Assembly (NCBI GenBank): GCA_030447685.1
Contig: JAUJOK010000039.1
Span: 1 to 52,172 of the forward strand
Length of the DNA: 52,172 bases
Origin: Armatimonadaceae bacterium
GTDB lineage: Bacteria > Armatimonadota > Armatimonadia > Armatimonadales > Armatimonadaceae
Direction: 5' to 3'
In this document: positions 14,563-24,974 of the stretch, in pieces
How the letters are laid out: each line of letters begins with the position of its first letter
Numbering within the stretch: the first letter of the stretch is position 1
The notes under the pieces: generated by a model
Databases searched by the model: none
What the model was told of the DNA's origin: nothing
Seen by the model: the letters and a program-made list of their open reading frames with translations, nothing else
Translations under genes and position numbers: made by a program

Positions 14563-15809
14563 TATCCTCTTTCGGCGTAGGCGGCTCGGGCGGGGACGGT
14601 GACGAACTCGCGCTCCGGGTAGCGCAGGGCAGCGAGAAACCCGCCGAAGACGCAGCCGCCGTCCAGATTAACGGTTTTGTTTACCCAGCGCAACGTGTCC
14701 TGCGGCGTGTGGCCGTAGGCGATAACCGCGCTGCCGTGGTACTCCTGCGCCCAATCGCGGCGGATAGGCGTGCCGCCGCTCTCGAAGCCGCTGACATCAC
14801 CATACAGGGTGAACTTACGCACGCGCTCATCCCGGCGTCCGATCATGTCGTCACGGATTCCGGCATGGGCGACGATGAGCCGTCCGCCGTCCAGAACGAG
14901 GTACGGGGGTGCGGACGCGAGGTGCGTCAGGATGTCCGCCGTCAGCGCGGCACGCTCCTGCGGCGGCAGGGCCAGAAGCTGCTGTTCCGTCCGGTCGAGG
15001 CCGTGCGTGCGCCGGACATTGCGCCCGCGCAGCATCCGAAACAGCTTGTCGTCGTGGTTACCGGGAACGAAGAGCGCCGCGTTTGCCGCCACCAGATCGC
15101 AGGCGACGCGCAGAACGCGCGGGCTGTCCGGCCCCCGGTCGGCCAGGTCGCCGACGAACACCGGCAGGCGTCCCTGGGGGTGGCGGGGCAGGTTCCCTTT
15201 ATCCCACTGGTAGCCAAGTGTGTCCCACAGGTCGCGAAGCTCCGGCCAGCAGCCGTGGATGTCGCCGATCACATCGAACGCGCGCTGGTTCGCCGCCGCT
15301 TGGCCCACCGAAATGGTCACGCTTTCCATCTGTTCCGCCGACAGGATATGATAACCGGCCAGCGCCGGGTCGCGGGCTATCTCCTGCTTGGCCTGCCGGA
15401 AAAGGGCGTGATGCTGACGGATGACGCGCTCGCCGACCTGACGGCCTTCGCGCCGGGCGTCGCGCCGAATGCACTCTTCCACCGGCACATCGAGCGCGAG
15501 GGCGTAGCAGGGGACACGGCGCTGCCGGGCGATCCGGGTCAGGTTTTCGCGCGCGTGCGGCTTCAATGCGGTGGAGTCCACGACGCTGAAGCGGCGGTGC
15601 TTCAGGCGCAAACGAAGCCAGTGGGTGAGCAGCTCGAAGGTGTCGTCGTTAATGGCCTGCGTCGCCGCATCGTCCACGATCATGACACGGCACTGGTCGG
15701 AGGAGATTATCTGGGAGGGGGCGAAGTGGCGGGCAGCAAAGGTGGATTTACCCGCGCCGGAAGGGCCGCACAGAAGGACGAGCGCGCAGGCGGGGTACTC
15801 GATAGTCAT
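14562..15809 (-). CDS. polynucleotide kinase-phosphatase (Pnkp-like) without ligase domain
   Basis: About 415 aa. The N-terminal P-loop kinase has Walker A GPSGAGKST (about 15-23) and the DSTALKPHARENL lid-type segment. The C-terminal metallophosphoesterase has GDIHG, GDLADRGPDS, GNHDD, an AHAGI histidine and GHTP, matching the metal-ligand set of calcineurin-type phosphatases. The domain order equals that of bacterial Pnkp (RNA end healing), but the adenylyltransferase domain that normally follows (family total about 850 aa) is absent, and no Hen1 or RNA ligase gene is in the window. Start: ATG 15809 (GGGGG just upstream) or GTG 15812. It is coupled to the downstream membrane protein. Confidence 0.82.
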   Translation of the reverse strand: MTIEYPACALVLLCGPSGAGKSTFAARHFAPSQIISSDQCRVMIVDDAATQAINDDTFELLTHWLRLRLKHRRFSVVDSTALKPHARENLTRIARQRRVPCYALALDVPVEECIRRDARREGRQVGERVIRQHHALFRQAKQEIARDPALAGYHILSAEQMESVTISVGQAAANQRAFDVIGDIHGCWPELRDLWDTLGYQWDKGNLPRHPQGRLPVFVGDLADRGPDSPRVLRVACDLVAANAALFVPGNHDDKLFRMLRGRNVRRTHGLDRTEQQLLALPPQERAALTADILTHLASAPPYLVLDGGRLIVAHAGIRDDMIGRRDERVRKFTLYGDVSGFESGGTPIRRDWAQEYHGSAVIAYGHTPQDTLRWVNKTVNLDGGCVFGGFLAALRYPEREFVTVPARAAYAERG

Positions 15810-16007
15810 CACACCCCCAGTCTACCCATGTCCCCGGCTCTTGTTAGCGCCTCACTTGCGGCGGGTCGGAGGCTTTGCGCACGGGAAGCGCCGCGACATC
15901 CGGGGTGACACAATAAGGAGTGAGGCTGCGGCGATTCGCAGGAAAACGGGGGCGCGGCGGCAAACTCGATACGGGGCAGGACGATAGCAAGGAAGGGCGT
16001 TTCAACT

Positions 16008-17342
16008 TTGGAAAGCGGGGGGCAGCGTGGCAGCAACAGTGACCGTGGCGGCGATACGCTGGTTGCCGAGACGGAGAAACCGGCGGCGACAGCAGCAGCA
16101 GCAGCGGTTATGCAGCGGCACGACGGCGCGTTCTACGCCCTGCGGTTCCCCAATTTCCGTCTGTTTTTCATCGGTCAGTTTATCTCGGTTGCCGGAACCT
16201 GGATGCAGACAGTCGCGCAGCAGTGGCTGGTTTTCAGCCTGACCCGCTCGGAGGCGTGGCTGGGTATCGTCGCCGGTGCAAGCGCTATTCCTTATGTCGC
16301 CTTCGCCGTCTGGGGTGGGCAAATCGCCGACCGCCACTCGCGCCGGAGCATCCTGATCTGGACGCAGGTCTTCCCGATGGTCCTGGCTTTTGTCCTGGCG
16401 GCTCTGGCAACCAATCGCTGGGTGCCGGTGCAGGCCTGGCACATCGCGGCGCTGGCGGCGCTGCTGGGAGTGGTGAACGCCTTCAATATGCCCGCGCAGC
16501 AGGCGTTCGTCAGCGACATCGTGGATGAGCGGAACGCGCTGGGCAATGCAATCGCGCTGAATGCGTTGCGCTTCAACATCGCGCGTTTCCTCGGCCCGAT
16601 CCTTGCGGGCACGGTGCTCGTCAAGGCCGGAGCCGCCGCCTGCTTCGCTTTGAACGGCCTGAGCTATATCGCCGTAATCATTTCGCTGGTGATGATCCGC
16701 CCACGGCCCTTCGTGCGCCAGGATCGCGACCTATCGGTCTGGCAGGGGTTCGTGTATATCCGGCAGACGCGCCCGGTGCTGCGGGTGATCATGCTGATCG
16801 GAGTTGCAAGTCTTTTTGCGTGGTCGGTATCCACGCTCTACCCGGTGTTTGCGGAGCGCTTCGGTAAGGGCGCGGGCGGCTTCAGTGCGATCATGGCGCT
16901 CAATGGAATCGGGGCGGCAGTGGGGGGACTGACGGTGGCCGGTATCGGCAATCGGGTGCCGCGCCGCCTGCTGGTCTACGGCGGCGGCTTTCTGTTCAGC
17001 GCGACGCTGCTGCTGCTGCTGACCGCGATGCCGACCTACTATCTGCTGCTGGCCTGTTTGGTTCTTAGCGGCTTTGCGATGATTATCTTCGGTATCAGCG
17101 CGAACATCATGGTGCAGGAGCAGGTTCCCGACGAACTGCGGGGGCGTGTCATGGCGGTGTATTCTCTGGTTTTCGGCGGCCTGATGCCGGTAGGCGGTCT
17201 GGAGATCGGTTTTCTGGCCGAGCAGATCGGCGCAGTGGCCGCCGTGCGAATCAATGCGGCGCTCGCCCTGGCCGCCGTCGCCGCCCTGTTCGCCTGGAGT
17301 CAGGCGGATCGTTCTCGGTTTGACCCCCCTGCCCCCCAATAA
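16008..17342 (+). CDS. MFS exporter (MFS_3/EntS type)
   Basis: A 444-aa major facilitator with 12 predicted helices starting near residue 45 (NFRLFFIGQFISVAGTWMQ). The A-like motif reads GGQIADRHSRRSILI, and a central LNGLSYIAV block plus VPDELRGRVMAVYSLVFGG near the C-terminus identify the MFS_3 family of small-molecule exporters. The substrate is unknown. The start is probably TTG 16008 (GGAAGGG about 12 nt upstream); ATG 16110 is the first ATG. The stop codon lies inside a G/C-clamp repeat, so the last few residues (DPPAPQ) derive from the repeat. It is divergent from the Pnkp-like operon across a 198-bp gap with no clear feature. Confidence 0.85.
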   Translation: MESGGQRGSNSDRGGDTLVAETEKPAATAAAAAVMQRHDGAFYALRFPNFRLFFIGQFISVAGTWMQTVAQQWLVFSLTRSEAWLGIVAGASAIPYVAFAVWGGQIADRHSRRSILIWTQVFPMVLAFVLAALATNRWVPVQAWHIAALAALLGVVNAFNMPAQQAFVSDIVDERNALGNAIALNALRFNIARFLGPILAGTVLVKAGAAACFALNGLSYIAVIISLVMIRPRPFVRQDRDLSVWQGFVYIRQTRPVLRVIMLIGVASLFAWSVSTLYPVFAERFGKGAGGFSAIMALNGIGAAVGGLTVAGIGNRVPRRLLVYGGGFLFSATLLLLLTAMPTYYLLLACLVLSGFAMIIFGISANIMVQEQVPDELRGRVMAVYSLVFGGLMPVGGLEIGFLAEQIGAVAAVRINAALALAAVAALFAWSQADRSRFDPPAPQ

Positions 17343-17353
17343 TGGGGGGGTCA
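17321..17353 (-). repeat. G/C-clamp palindromic repeat, copy 3
   Basis: The same core (CCCCCCAATAATGGGGGG) in the orientation of copy 1, preceded by CCCCCCTG and enclosed by TGAC/GTCA. It supplies the stop codon of the MFS gene and may act as its terminator stem. Confidence 0.75.
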
Positions 17354-17461
17354 GCAAGTGCTGCGTGTCGTTTCCTTTCTCCCCTCTCCTCGCAGGCGAC
17401 GGTCGCCCGCAGCGCGGGGGAGGGGCAGGGGGAGAGGTCAGCGGAAAAACGATTATCTATC

Positions 17462-18653
17462 CAGGGTCATTCAGTTATTTGACAGCGGGTTTAGAATAGA
17501 AGCATGAGCAAAGCATCTTCTTCTATTGCGCCTCTGGTTGAGGCACTGGCACAGGTACCGGACTTTCGCAGTCGCCATGGCAGGCGTTACTCGCTGGCGG
17601 CGATTCTTTGTCTGGCCTGCGCGGCCACGCTGTGCGGCTATAGTTCTTATGGCGCGATGGCCGAGTGGGGCAGGAACTACGGCGGCGAGTTGGCACAGAG
17701 GCTTGGCTTCCAGAGCGGCAAAACGCCCTCGGTCGGCACGTTGCACAGCGTGTTTCGCCGGGTGGACAAAGCCGCGCTGGAAGCCGTGCTGGCCGATTGG
17801 GCGCAGCGTGTGCTCCGGCAGTTACCTCAGGAGCAAGCCTTCAGCTTAGACGGCAAAACGCTCTGTGGCAGCAAGGGACAGGGAGCTGTGGAAACCCATC
17901 TGCTGTCGGCGGTCAGTCACGGCCTGGGGTTGACACTTCTTCAGCAGGGGGTGCCCGACAAGACCAACGAGATTGGTGCCGCCCAGAGTGTTCTGTCGGC
18001 TCTGGTACTTCAGGGACGCATTGTCACGATGGATGCGCTGCTGACGCAAAAGCAGATTGCCGCGCAGGTGGTGGCTTTAGGGGGCACTTCCTGATGCTGA
18101 TCAAGGACAACCACCTGACCCTGCGGCGCAAATTAACCTGCTTTTTTGCCGCGCCTGACCTGTTTGGGGCAGAGTTTTCGCGCGCCCAAACGGTGGAGGT
18201 AAGTCGGGGGCGTGTAGAAACACGCCGCCTCGTTGTCAGCAGCAGTTTAGCCGAGCCGGAATGCTTCACCGGTTTTTGCGGTGTGCGACAGGTCTTTGTT
18301 TTGCAGCGGGAGCGGCGCTTCAAGAAAAGTGGTGTTGTGCAGCAGGAGCGTGTGCTGGGCATGACCAGCCTGGGGGCGGCAGAGGCTAATGCTGCCCGCC
18401 TGCTTTCTTTGTTGCGCGGTCATTGGAGCATTGAGAACAAGAGCCACTATGTTCGTGACGTGACCTTCGGCGAAGATAAAAGTCAGGTTCGCGCGGGCAA
18501 TCTGCCGCAGGTGCTGGCCGCCATCCGCAACGTCTGTATCAGCTTGATGCGCTTGGCAGGGCACCGGAACATGGCGGCGGCTCGTCGCTTCTATGCCGCG
18601 CGACCCGCCGAAGCTCTCAAGTTGATGGGGTGCCCGATAACTGAATGACCCTG
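17462..18653 (+). mobile_element. ISAs1-family insertion sequence
   Basis: A 1192-bp element bounded by perfect 17-bp inverted repeats (CAGGGTCATTCAGTTAT at 17462-17478 and its complement at 18637-18653), with one transposase gene. Size, termini and transposase type agree with ISAs1. I cannot see a convincing target duplication. It lies between the MFS gene and ilvD. Confidence 0.88.
17504..18648 (+). pseudogene. ISAs1-family transposase, single frameshift
   Basis: DDE transposase in two frames. The first (17504-18094) carries the N-terminal domain (PDFRSRHGRRYSLAAILCLA) and the first catalytic segment SLDGKTLCGS, then the DALLTQK segment. The second frame, from about 18085 to 18648, has MLIKDNH and the C-terminal HWSIENKSHYVRDVTFGEDKS with the catalytic Glu region. 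The frames join if one G is added to the run of five at 18080-18084 (ALGGHFLMLIK results). Programmed frameshifting is not known for this family, so this is an inactive copy or an indel error. Confidence 0.85.
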
Positions 18654-18764
18654 CTACAGCCACCCTGCGTGCAGGAGACAGCGCACGCGCCGCCGAACCT
18701 GGTTACGGGCCACGGGCTTTCGGGCAGCGGGGCCGCCGCCGCAGGAGATATAAAGGAAACTTAG

Positions 18765-20444
18765 ATGACAAACGATATGAGGCCGCGCAGCCACGTTCTG
18801 CTGGATGGCCGTAACCGCGCCGCCGCGCGCGCCATGCTCAAAGGTATTGGATTCAACGACAGCGATCTTTCCCGCCCGATAATCGGCGTCGCCAATACGT
18901 GGATTGAAACCATGCCCTGTAACTTCCATCTGCGCGAGCTTGCCGTGCGTGTCAAAGAAGGCATTCGCGCGGCGGGCGGCACCCCAATGGAGTTCAACAC
19001 GGTGGCCGTCAGCGACGGCGTAACGATGGGCACGGAGGGGATGAAGGCGTCCCTGATCTCCCGGGAGATAATCGCCGACTCGATAGAGCTGATGGGGCGC
19101 GGCTATCTGTTCGACGGCATGGTGGCTCTGGTCGGCTGCGATAAGACCATTCCCGGCGCGGCGATGGGCCTGACGCGGCTGAACATTCCCAGCCTGGTGC
19201 TGTACGGCGGCTCGATCATGCCGGGGATGCACCGGGGCAAGGAGATAACCATCCAGCACGTCTTCGAGGCTATCGGCTCGGCGGCGGCGGGGCGCATCAC
19301 CGACGAGGAACTGCTGCAAATCGAGAACAGCGCCTGTCCCGGCCCCGGCGCGTGCGGCGGCCAGTACACCGCCAATACGATGGCGACCGTCATGGAGATA
19401 ATCGGGCTGTCCCCGCTGGGCACGGCCTCGGCCCCGGCGGTAGATAAGCGCAAGGGCGACATCGCGGCGGAGTGCGGCAAGCTGATGATGGACCTGCTGC
19501 GCCGCGACCTGAAGCCGCGTGAGATTTTGACCCGCGCCGCCTTCGAGAACGCCATTGCCAGTGTCGCCACCACGGGCGGCTCCACCAACGCCGTGCTGCA
19601 CCTGCTCGCTCTGTCCAAAGAGGCCGGAATACCGCTGGAACTGGAAGACTTCGACCGCATCAGCGCACAGACACCGCTGATCGCCGACCTGATGCCCGGC
19701 GGCAAGTATACCGCCGTCGAGATAGACCGCGCCGGGGGAATCCCGGTTATCGCGCGCCGCCTTCTAGACAGCGGCCATATCGACGGCTCCGCCGTCACCG
19801 TCACCGGCAGAACCGTTGCCGAAGAAGTGAGCGGGGCGCAGGAGGTGGAGGGGCAGGACGTTATCCACACCTTCGCGACGCCGCTCAAACCCACCGGCGG
19901 TTTAGTAATATTGCGCGGAACGCTCGCGCCCGAGGGAGGCGTGGTCAAGGTGGCCGGGCACGAGCGGTCGTACCACCAGGGGCCAGCCCGTGTGTTCGAC
20001 AGCGAAGAGGCCGCAATGGAGGCTGTCACCCACCGCCAAATCCATGCGGGAGATGTGGTCGTCATCCGCTACGAGGGGCCGCGCGGCGGGCCGGGCATGC
20101 GCGAAATGCTCGGTGTCACGGCGGCCATTGTCGGCGAGGGTCTGGGTGAATCGGTCGCTCTGGTTACGGATGGGCGCTTCAGTGGCGCGACACGCGGCCT
20201 GATGGTCGGCCACGTCGCCCCCGAAGCGGCCTATGGCGGCCCCATCGCCGCCGTGCAGGACGGCGATATAATCACCATCGACATCGACAACCGCCGCCTC
20301 GACCTGGGTATAGCACCGGAAGAACTGCAAACCCGCCTGGCAAACTGGCAGACCCCGGAACCGCGTTACAAAACCGGCGTATTCGCGCGCTACGCCGGAC
20401 TTGTCTCCTCAGCCTCCGAAGGCGCGGTATTGCGAACGCCGTAG
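18765..20444 (+). CDS. ilvD: dihydroxy-acid dehydratase
   Basis: A 559-aa iron-sulfur dehydratase that converts dihydroxyisovalerate or dihydroxymethylvalerate to the 2-keto acids in valine, isoleucine and pantothenate synthesis. Three cluster cysteines are visible: C52 (METMPC-type context), C125 in [11 protein letters not shown] and C197 in [16 protein letters not shown]. The C-terminal GRFSGATRG motif is present. Three Cys fit the [2Fe-2S] type. ATG 18765 follows AAAGGAA. No other branched-chain biosynthetic gene is adjacent. Full length and unbroken. Confidence 0.95.
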   Translation: MTNDMRPRSHVLLDGRNRAAARAMLKGIGFNDSDLSRPIIGVANTWIETMPCNFHLRELAVRVKEGIRAAGGTPMEFNTVAVSDGVTMGTEGMKASLISREIIADSIELMGRGYLFDGMVALVGCDKTIPGAAMGLTRLNIPSLVLYGGSIMPGMHRGKEITIQHVFEAIGSAAAGRITDEELLQIENSACPGPGACGGQYTANTMATVMEIIGLSPLGTASAPAVDKRKGDIAAECGKLMMDLLRRDLKPREILTRAAFENAIASVATTGGSTNAVLHLLALSKEAGIPLELEDFDRISAQTPLIADLMPGGKYTAVEIDRAGGIPVIARRLLDSGHIDGSAVTVTGRTVAEEVSGAQEVEGQDVIHTFATPLKPTGGLVILRGTLAPEGGVVKVAGHERSYHQGPARVFDSEEAAMEAVTHRQIHAGDVVVIRYEGPRGGPGMREMLGVTAAIVGEGLGESVALVTDGRFSGATRGLMVGHVAPEAAYGGPIAAVQDGDIITIDIDNRRLDLGIAPEELQTRLANWQTPEPRYKTGVFARYAGLVSSASEGAVLRTP

Positions 20445-20572
20445 CACAACTCGACTGCTCTTCTTCCCTGGCTGACTCAGGCTGGGGGAGAGGGAGCGGT
20501 GCGGTTAGATCACGCTGCGACGGAGCGCAACGCGCTTTAGCAGGTGTGTTTTCTCGAACGATACGGTCGCTG

Positions 20573-20947
20573 ATGTTCATCCGAATCGCTATCATTGGCA
20601 AAGACGAAGATTCGCACCAGCAGCAAGGGATTTTTCATGCCGCGTGGAATCTGCTCACTTCCGGAGAACTTTCGGATGCCGAGGCAGATGATCTGCGAAG
20701 CCTGCTCGAATGGTTTAACGCCAACATGCCCGCGCCCAGCAAGTCCCAGCGTAACGCTCTGAGTCGCCGGGCTATATTTTGGTTCCAGCCGAACGCGCAC
20801 GATTACATCAAAAAGGCCTGGGAATTGGTGCAACTGCTGCGCCTTCATGGCATTCTGGTCGAAGTGCTGAATACGAGAATGCCTGGTTCCGTTCTTTACG
20901 CCGACGATTGCCAGATCGCGGCTGTACCAAACAAGAACACGTTCTAA
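20573..20947 (+). CDS. conserved hypothetical protein (about 124 aa)
   Basis: A small soluble protein beginning FIRIAIIGKDEDSHQQQG, with AIFWFQPNAHDYIKKAWELVQLLRLHG in the middle and VLYADDCQIAAVPNKNTF at the end. It resembles short uncharacterised proteins of cyanobacteria, Chloroflexi and other environmental genomes that share the IIG...HQQQGIFHAAW and AIFWF...W.LV..L pattern. Function unknown. The start could be ATG 20573 or GTG 20546; neither has a strong ribosome site. It is convergent with the alditol oxidase gene. Confidence 0.65.
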   Translation: MFIRIAIIGKDEDSHQQQGIFHAAWNLLTSGELSDAEADDLRSLLEWFNANMPAPSKSQRNALSRRAIFWFQPNAHDYIKKAWELVQLLRLHGILVEVLNTRMPGSVLYADDCQIAAVPNKNTF

Positions 20948-20960
20948 CTCATAGTCAGAA

Positions 20961-20984
20961 CCCCCCAAACTTGGGGACAGGGGG
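20961..20984 (+). repeat. G/C-clamp palindromic repeat, divergent copy 4
   Basis: Core CCCCCCAAACTTGGGG followed by ACAGGGGGC, the same architecture as copies 1-3 with a different six-base centre. It lies between two convergent genes, where it may serve as a bidirectional stem. Confidence 0.5.
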
Positions 20985-21001
20985 CGAATGCTTTACAACT
21001 C

Positions 21002-22276
<1,275 letters not shown>

Positions 22277-22280
22277 ATTT

Positions 22281-22316
22281 GTATCCTTAGGATACCGACG
22301 CAGGATACTGCGTCGG
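22281..22316. promoter_or_regulatory. two adjacent palindromes between divergent aldO-like and phyH genes
   Basis: GTATCC-TTA-GGATAC (22281-22295) overlaps the ribosome site of the alditol oxidase gene and could sequester it as a hairpin. CCGACGCAG-GATA-CTGCGTCGG (22295-22316) is a perfect 9-bp stem directly next to it. A TATAAC at 22328 may be the -10 of the plus-strand dioxygenase gene. Confidence 0.5.
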
Positions 22317-22395
22317 CGCTCTGGAATTATAACGCATGCGCCGCGCGGTGGGCGCGCGGCTATCCTATTTTGCCTTTGTAAAGGAGTTGTTCGTC

Positions 22396-23352
22396 ATGTC
22401 AGCGACGATGATAACGTCTAACCCCGCGAGCACGCCGGCCACGACAAACACACCCGCTTCCGACACGTACCGGCAGGCCCCGCCGGGGTTTACGCCGGAG
22501 CAGCGGGAGTTCTTCGAACGTGAGGGATACCTGATCCTGCCCCAGCGCCTTACCGACGAGGAGATCGCGCGGTATCTGGAGGTCATCGACCGCCAGATCA
22601 CCGCCGAACCGAAGTTCAAGCCGGACGCCTTTTTCTCGCGCGAAAACATCGTGGAGCGGGACCCGGTCTTTGCGGAACTGATCGATCACCCGCGCCATGT
22701 GGGCTATGTCTATGACTTCTACGGCGAACTGCTAAAGCTGCATGTGTCGCAGTTCTTTGTCCGCCCGCGCGGTGGTCAGCATAATCTGTGGCACCCCGAC
22801 GGCGCGCGGGCTGTTCCGTATCAGGTGTTTTCGCCGGATATGCCCTGCCAGATAAAAGTGGCCTACTGGCTGACCGACCTGCCCGAGCCAGGTATGGGCA
22901 ACATCGTTATCCGACCGCGCTCGCAGCGGCAGCAGTATTTCGCCCATTACGACACGCATGACAGTGTCGAGGATGAACTGATAGTGTGCGTGCCGCGCGG
23001 CACCGTCATGCTGATGAACGGCAGCGTATGGCACCGGGTCGAGCCGAACGAGTCGGATGTGGTGCGTAAGAATATCTTCCTCGCCTACTGCCCGTCCTGG
23101 GTCGTGGCCGCCGACCGCCTTCAGAACGACCCGGAGTGGCTGAAGACGCTGACGCGCGAGCAGCGTATTATCATGCGCTCCTATTCCTATGCATACGATC
23201 ATACCAAGCCGCCCGCGTCCGACTTCCCGCTGTTTCTGGACAGGGACACCGGCCTTGACCGGGACCCCGGAATGTACCCGGATCATGTCGCCCTGCACCG
23301 CCGTAAACGGATGCTGGCACACGAGAAGGCGGCGCAAAAAGAAAACCAGTAA
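22396..23352 (+). CDS. phytanoyl-CoA dioxygenase (PhyH) family protein
   Basis: A 318-aa Fe(II)/2-oxoglutarate oxygenase. Metal ligands appear as HPDG (HxD) at about residues 132-135 and a distal His in VWHRVEPN. An Arg follows in DVVRKNIFLAY, suited to bind 2-oxoglutarate. The N-terminal 35 residues are Thr/Ala-rich and probably disordered. The substrate is unknown. PhyH relatives include the phosphonate- and hypophosphite-oxidising enzymes, and here the gene faces a phn-type transporter tail to tail, 24 bp away. ATG 22396 has AAAGGAG about 9 nt upstream. Confidence 0.85.
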   Translation: MSATMITSNPASTPATTNTPASDTYRQAPPGFTPEQREFFEREGYLILPQRLTDEEIARYLEVIDRQITAEPKFKPDAFFSRENIVERDPVFAELIDHPRHVGYVYDFYGELLKLHVSQFFVRPRGGQHNLWHPDGARAVPYQVFSPDMPCQIKVAYWLTDLPEPGMGNIVIRPRSQRQQYFAHYDTHDSVEDELIVCVPRGTVMLMNGSVWHRVEPNESDVVRKNIFLAYCPSWVVAADRLQNDPEWLKTLTREQRIIMRSYSYAYDHTKPPASDFPLFLDRDTGLDRDPGMYPDHVALHRRKRMLAHEKAAQKENQ

Positions 23353-23376
23353 CCGGAGGCGAAAAAACCTCGGAAT

Positions 23377-24192
23377 CTATGCCAGACGGGCGCGGAGCTT
23401 GGCGGAAACGAAGTCTACCAGTCCCACGGTGACGATGATCCCCAGCAGAATCATGCCGACGCTGGGCCAGTCGCGCCCGATCTGGAACTGTATCAGCGTG
23501 CCGACACCGCCCGCGCCCACCAGCCCCAGCACCGTGGCCGCCCGCACGTTCAGGTCGAAGCGGTACAGGGCGAAGCTCAAAAAGTCCGGCAGCACCTCCG
23601 GCACCACGCCGTAACGGAACACCTCGATGGGTGATGCGCCGGATGCCGCAAGCGCCTCCAGCGCGGCTTTGTCTACGGTCTCTATCCGCTCGGCGTACAG
23701 CTTGCCGATCATCCCGATGGAGTGGAAGCCGACCGCCAGCACCCCCGCGAACGGCCCCGGACCCAGTGCGCGTATAAACATCAGCGCCAGGATCAGTTCG
23801 GGAAACGTGCGGATCATGTTCAGCAGCACCTTGCCTGCGAAGGGCAGGCCCGCCAGGCGGGTCAGGTTGCGCGCCGCCAGCACACCGAAGGGAAGGGCCA
23901 GAACGGCGGCAATGGCCGTGCCCAGCGCCGCGATCTGAAGGCTGACGACCATTTCCTGGGCCACCTTCGGGAAATAGGCCCAGTTGGGCGGCAGGAACAT
24001 CTGGCGCACGATCTGTCCGACCTGCGGCAGCCCCTTCAGGATTCGCTCGCCGGAGACTTCCAGCCCGGAGAACGACCACGCCAGCGCCGCGAGTGAAAGG
24101 GCCACATAGATACCGAAGCGTATCCTGCCCCCCGTGCCGGTGCGTCGAATTTGGGGGCCTTTGGCCTCGGCGGCTTCGACGCTGCTGCTCAT
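23377..24192 (-). CDS. phnE: phosphonate-type ABC transporter permease (second)
   Basis: A 271-aa inner-membrane permease with about six helices and the PhnE-type loop ALEALAASGASPIEVFRYGVVPEVLPDF (the EAA-like motif that docks the ATPase), followed by LFRFDLNVRAATVLGLVGAGGVG-like sequence. Its ATG overlaps the stop of the first phnE by 4 bp (ATGA). It is the last gene of the HAD-phnD-phnC-phnE-phnE operon. Two non-identical permeases, presumably forming a heterodimer, are common in PhnCDE systems. Confidence 0.9.
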   Translation of the reverse strand: MSSSVEAAEAKGPQIRRTGTGGRIRFGIYVALSLAALAWSFSGLEVSGERILKGLPQVGQIVRQMFLPPNWAYFPKVAQEMVVSLQIAALGTAIAAVLALPFGVLAARNLTRLAGLPFAGKVLLNMIRTFPELILALMFIRALGPGPFAGVLAVGFHSIGMIGKLYAERIETVDKAALEALAASGASPIEVFRYGVVPEVLPDFLSFALYRFDLNVRAATVLGLVGAGGVGTLIQFQIGRDWPSVGMILLGIIVTVGLVDFVSAKLRARLA

Positions 24193-24974
24193 ACCAGTTT
24201 GCTCCGCAGCCAGGTCGAAACGGAATCGATCAGGAAGACTACGGCGAACGTGACCGCGATAATCAGGCCAACGTGGCCGTACCGGAAGAAGTTGATGTCC
24301 CGATAGAGAATCTGGCCGATGCCGCCCGCGCCCACCAGTCCCAGCACCGCCGCGACCCGGACATTGATCTCAAAGGCGTACAGCGTGTAGGCGACATAGT
24401 CGGGGGCGACCTGCGGCAGGGTGGCGAACACCGCGCGGTGCAGCCGTGTGCCGCCCGCCGCCGTGATAGCCTCCATAGGGCCGGGATCGACCGTCTCCAC
24501 CGTGTCCGACAGCAGCTTGGCGACCACGCCGAAGGTGAAGAAGATGAGCGCCAGAAGGCCCGGCAATGGCCCCAGCCCGAAGGCCGCCGCCAGCAGCGAC
24601 GCCAGCACCAGATCGGGAATGGTGCGCAGAAGGTTCAGGAAACCGCGCCATAAGTTATACACCAGCCGCCCTGGTGCCAGCGTGCGCGTTCCGACCAGGA
24701 CGAAGGGCAGCGAGAACAGCGAGCCGACCACCGTGGCGGCCAGGGCGATTTTGATGGTTTCTACAAGCCGCTCCTGTATCTCCGGCAGATACCGGTACGG
24801 CCACGGTTTCTCCTGAGACGGCACCAACTTTCGGAAGTATGCACCCATCTCCGGAATGCCCTCTACGAACGCCCCGACGCTCGCGCCGGTGCCCCGAGCG
24901 CTCCAGAAAAGAATGCCCACAACAATGGCGGCGGCGATCCAGCCGCGCCAGGGGAAGGGAGGCTTAGACGGCAA
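24189..24974 (-). CDS. phnE: phosphonate-type ABC transporter permease (first)
   Basis: A 261-aa permease homologous to its downstream neighbour: one N-terminal helix, then LVETIKIALAATVVGSLFSLPFVLV, the docking loop MEAITAAGGTRLHRAVFATLPQVAPDY and a VLGLVGAGGIG segment. The start appears to be TTG 24974, inside the last codons of phnC (11-bp overlap), which signals tight coupling. It forms the membrane channel with the second permease. Confidence 0.9.
   Translation of the reverse strand: MPSKPPFPWRGWIAAAIVVGILFWSARGTGASVGAFVEGIPEMGAYFRKLVPSQEKPWPYRYLPEIQERLVETIKIALAATVVGSLFSLPFVLVGTRTLAPGRLVYNLWRGFLNLLRTIPDLVLASLLAAAFGLGPLPGLLALIFFTFGVVAKLLSDTVETVDPGPMEAITAAGGTRLHRAVFATLPQVAPDYVAYTLYAFEINVRVAAVLGLVGAGGIGQILYRDINFFRYGHVGLIIAVTFAVVFLIDSVSTWLRSKLV

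Noticed and set aside
17504..18648. Programmed ribosomal frameshift producing the transposase
   Set aside because: The G run could in principle slip, but ISAs1 elements normally use one frame, and similar single-base breaks occur in unrelated genes of this window.
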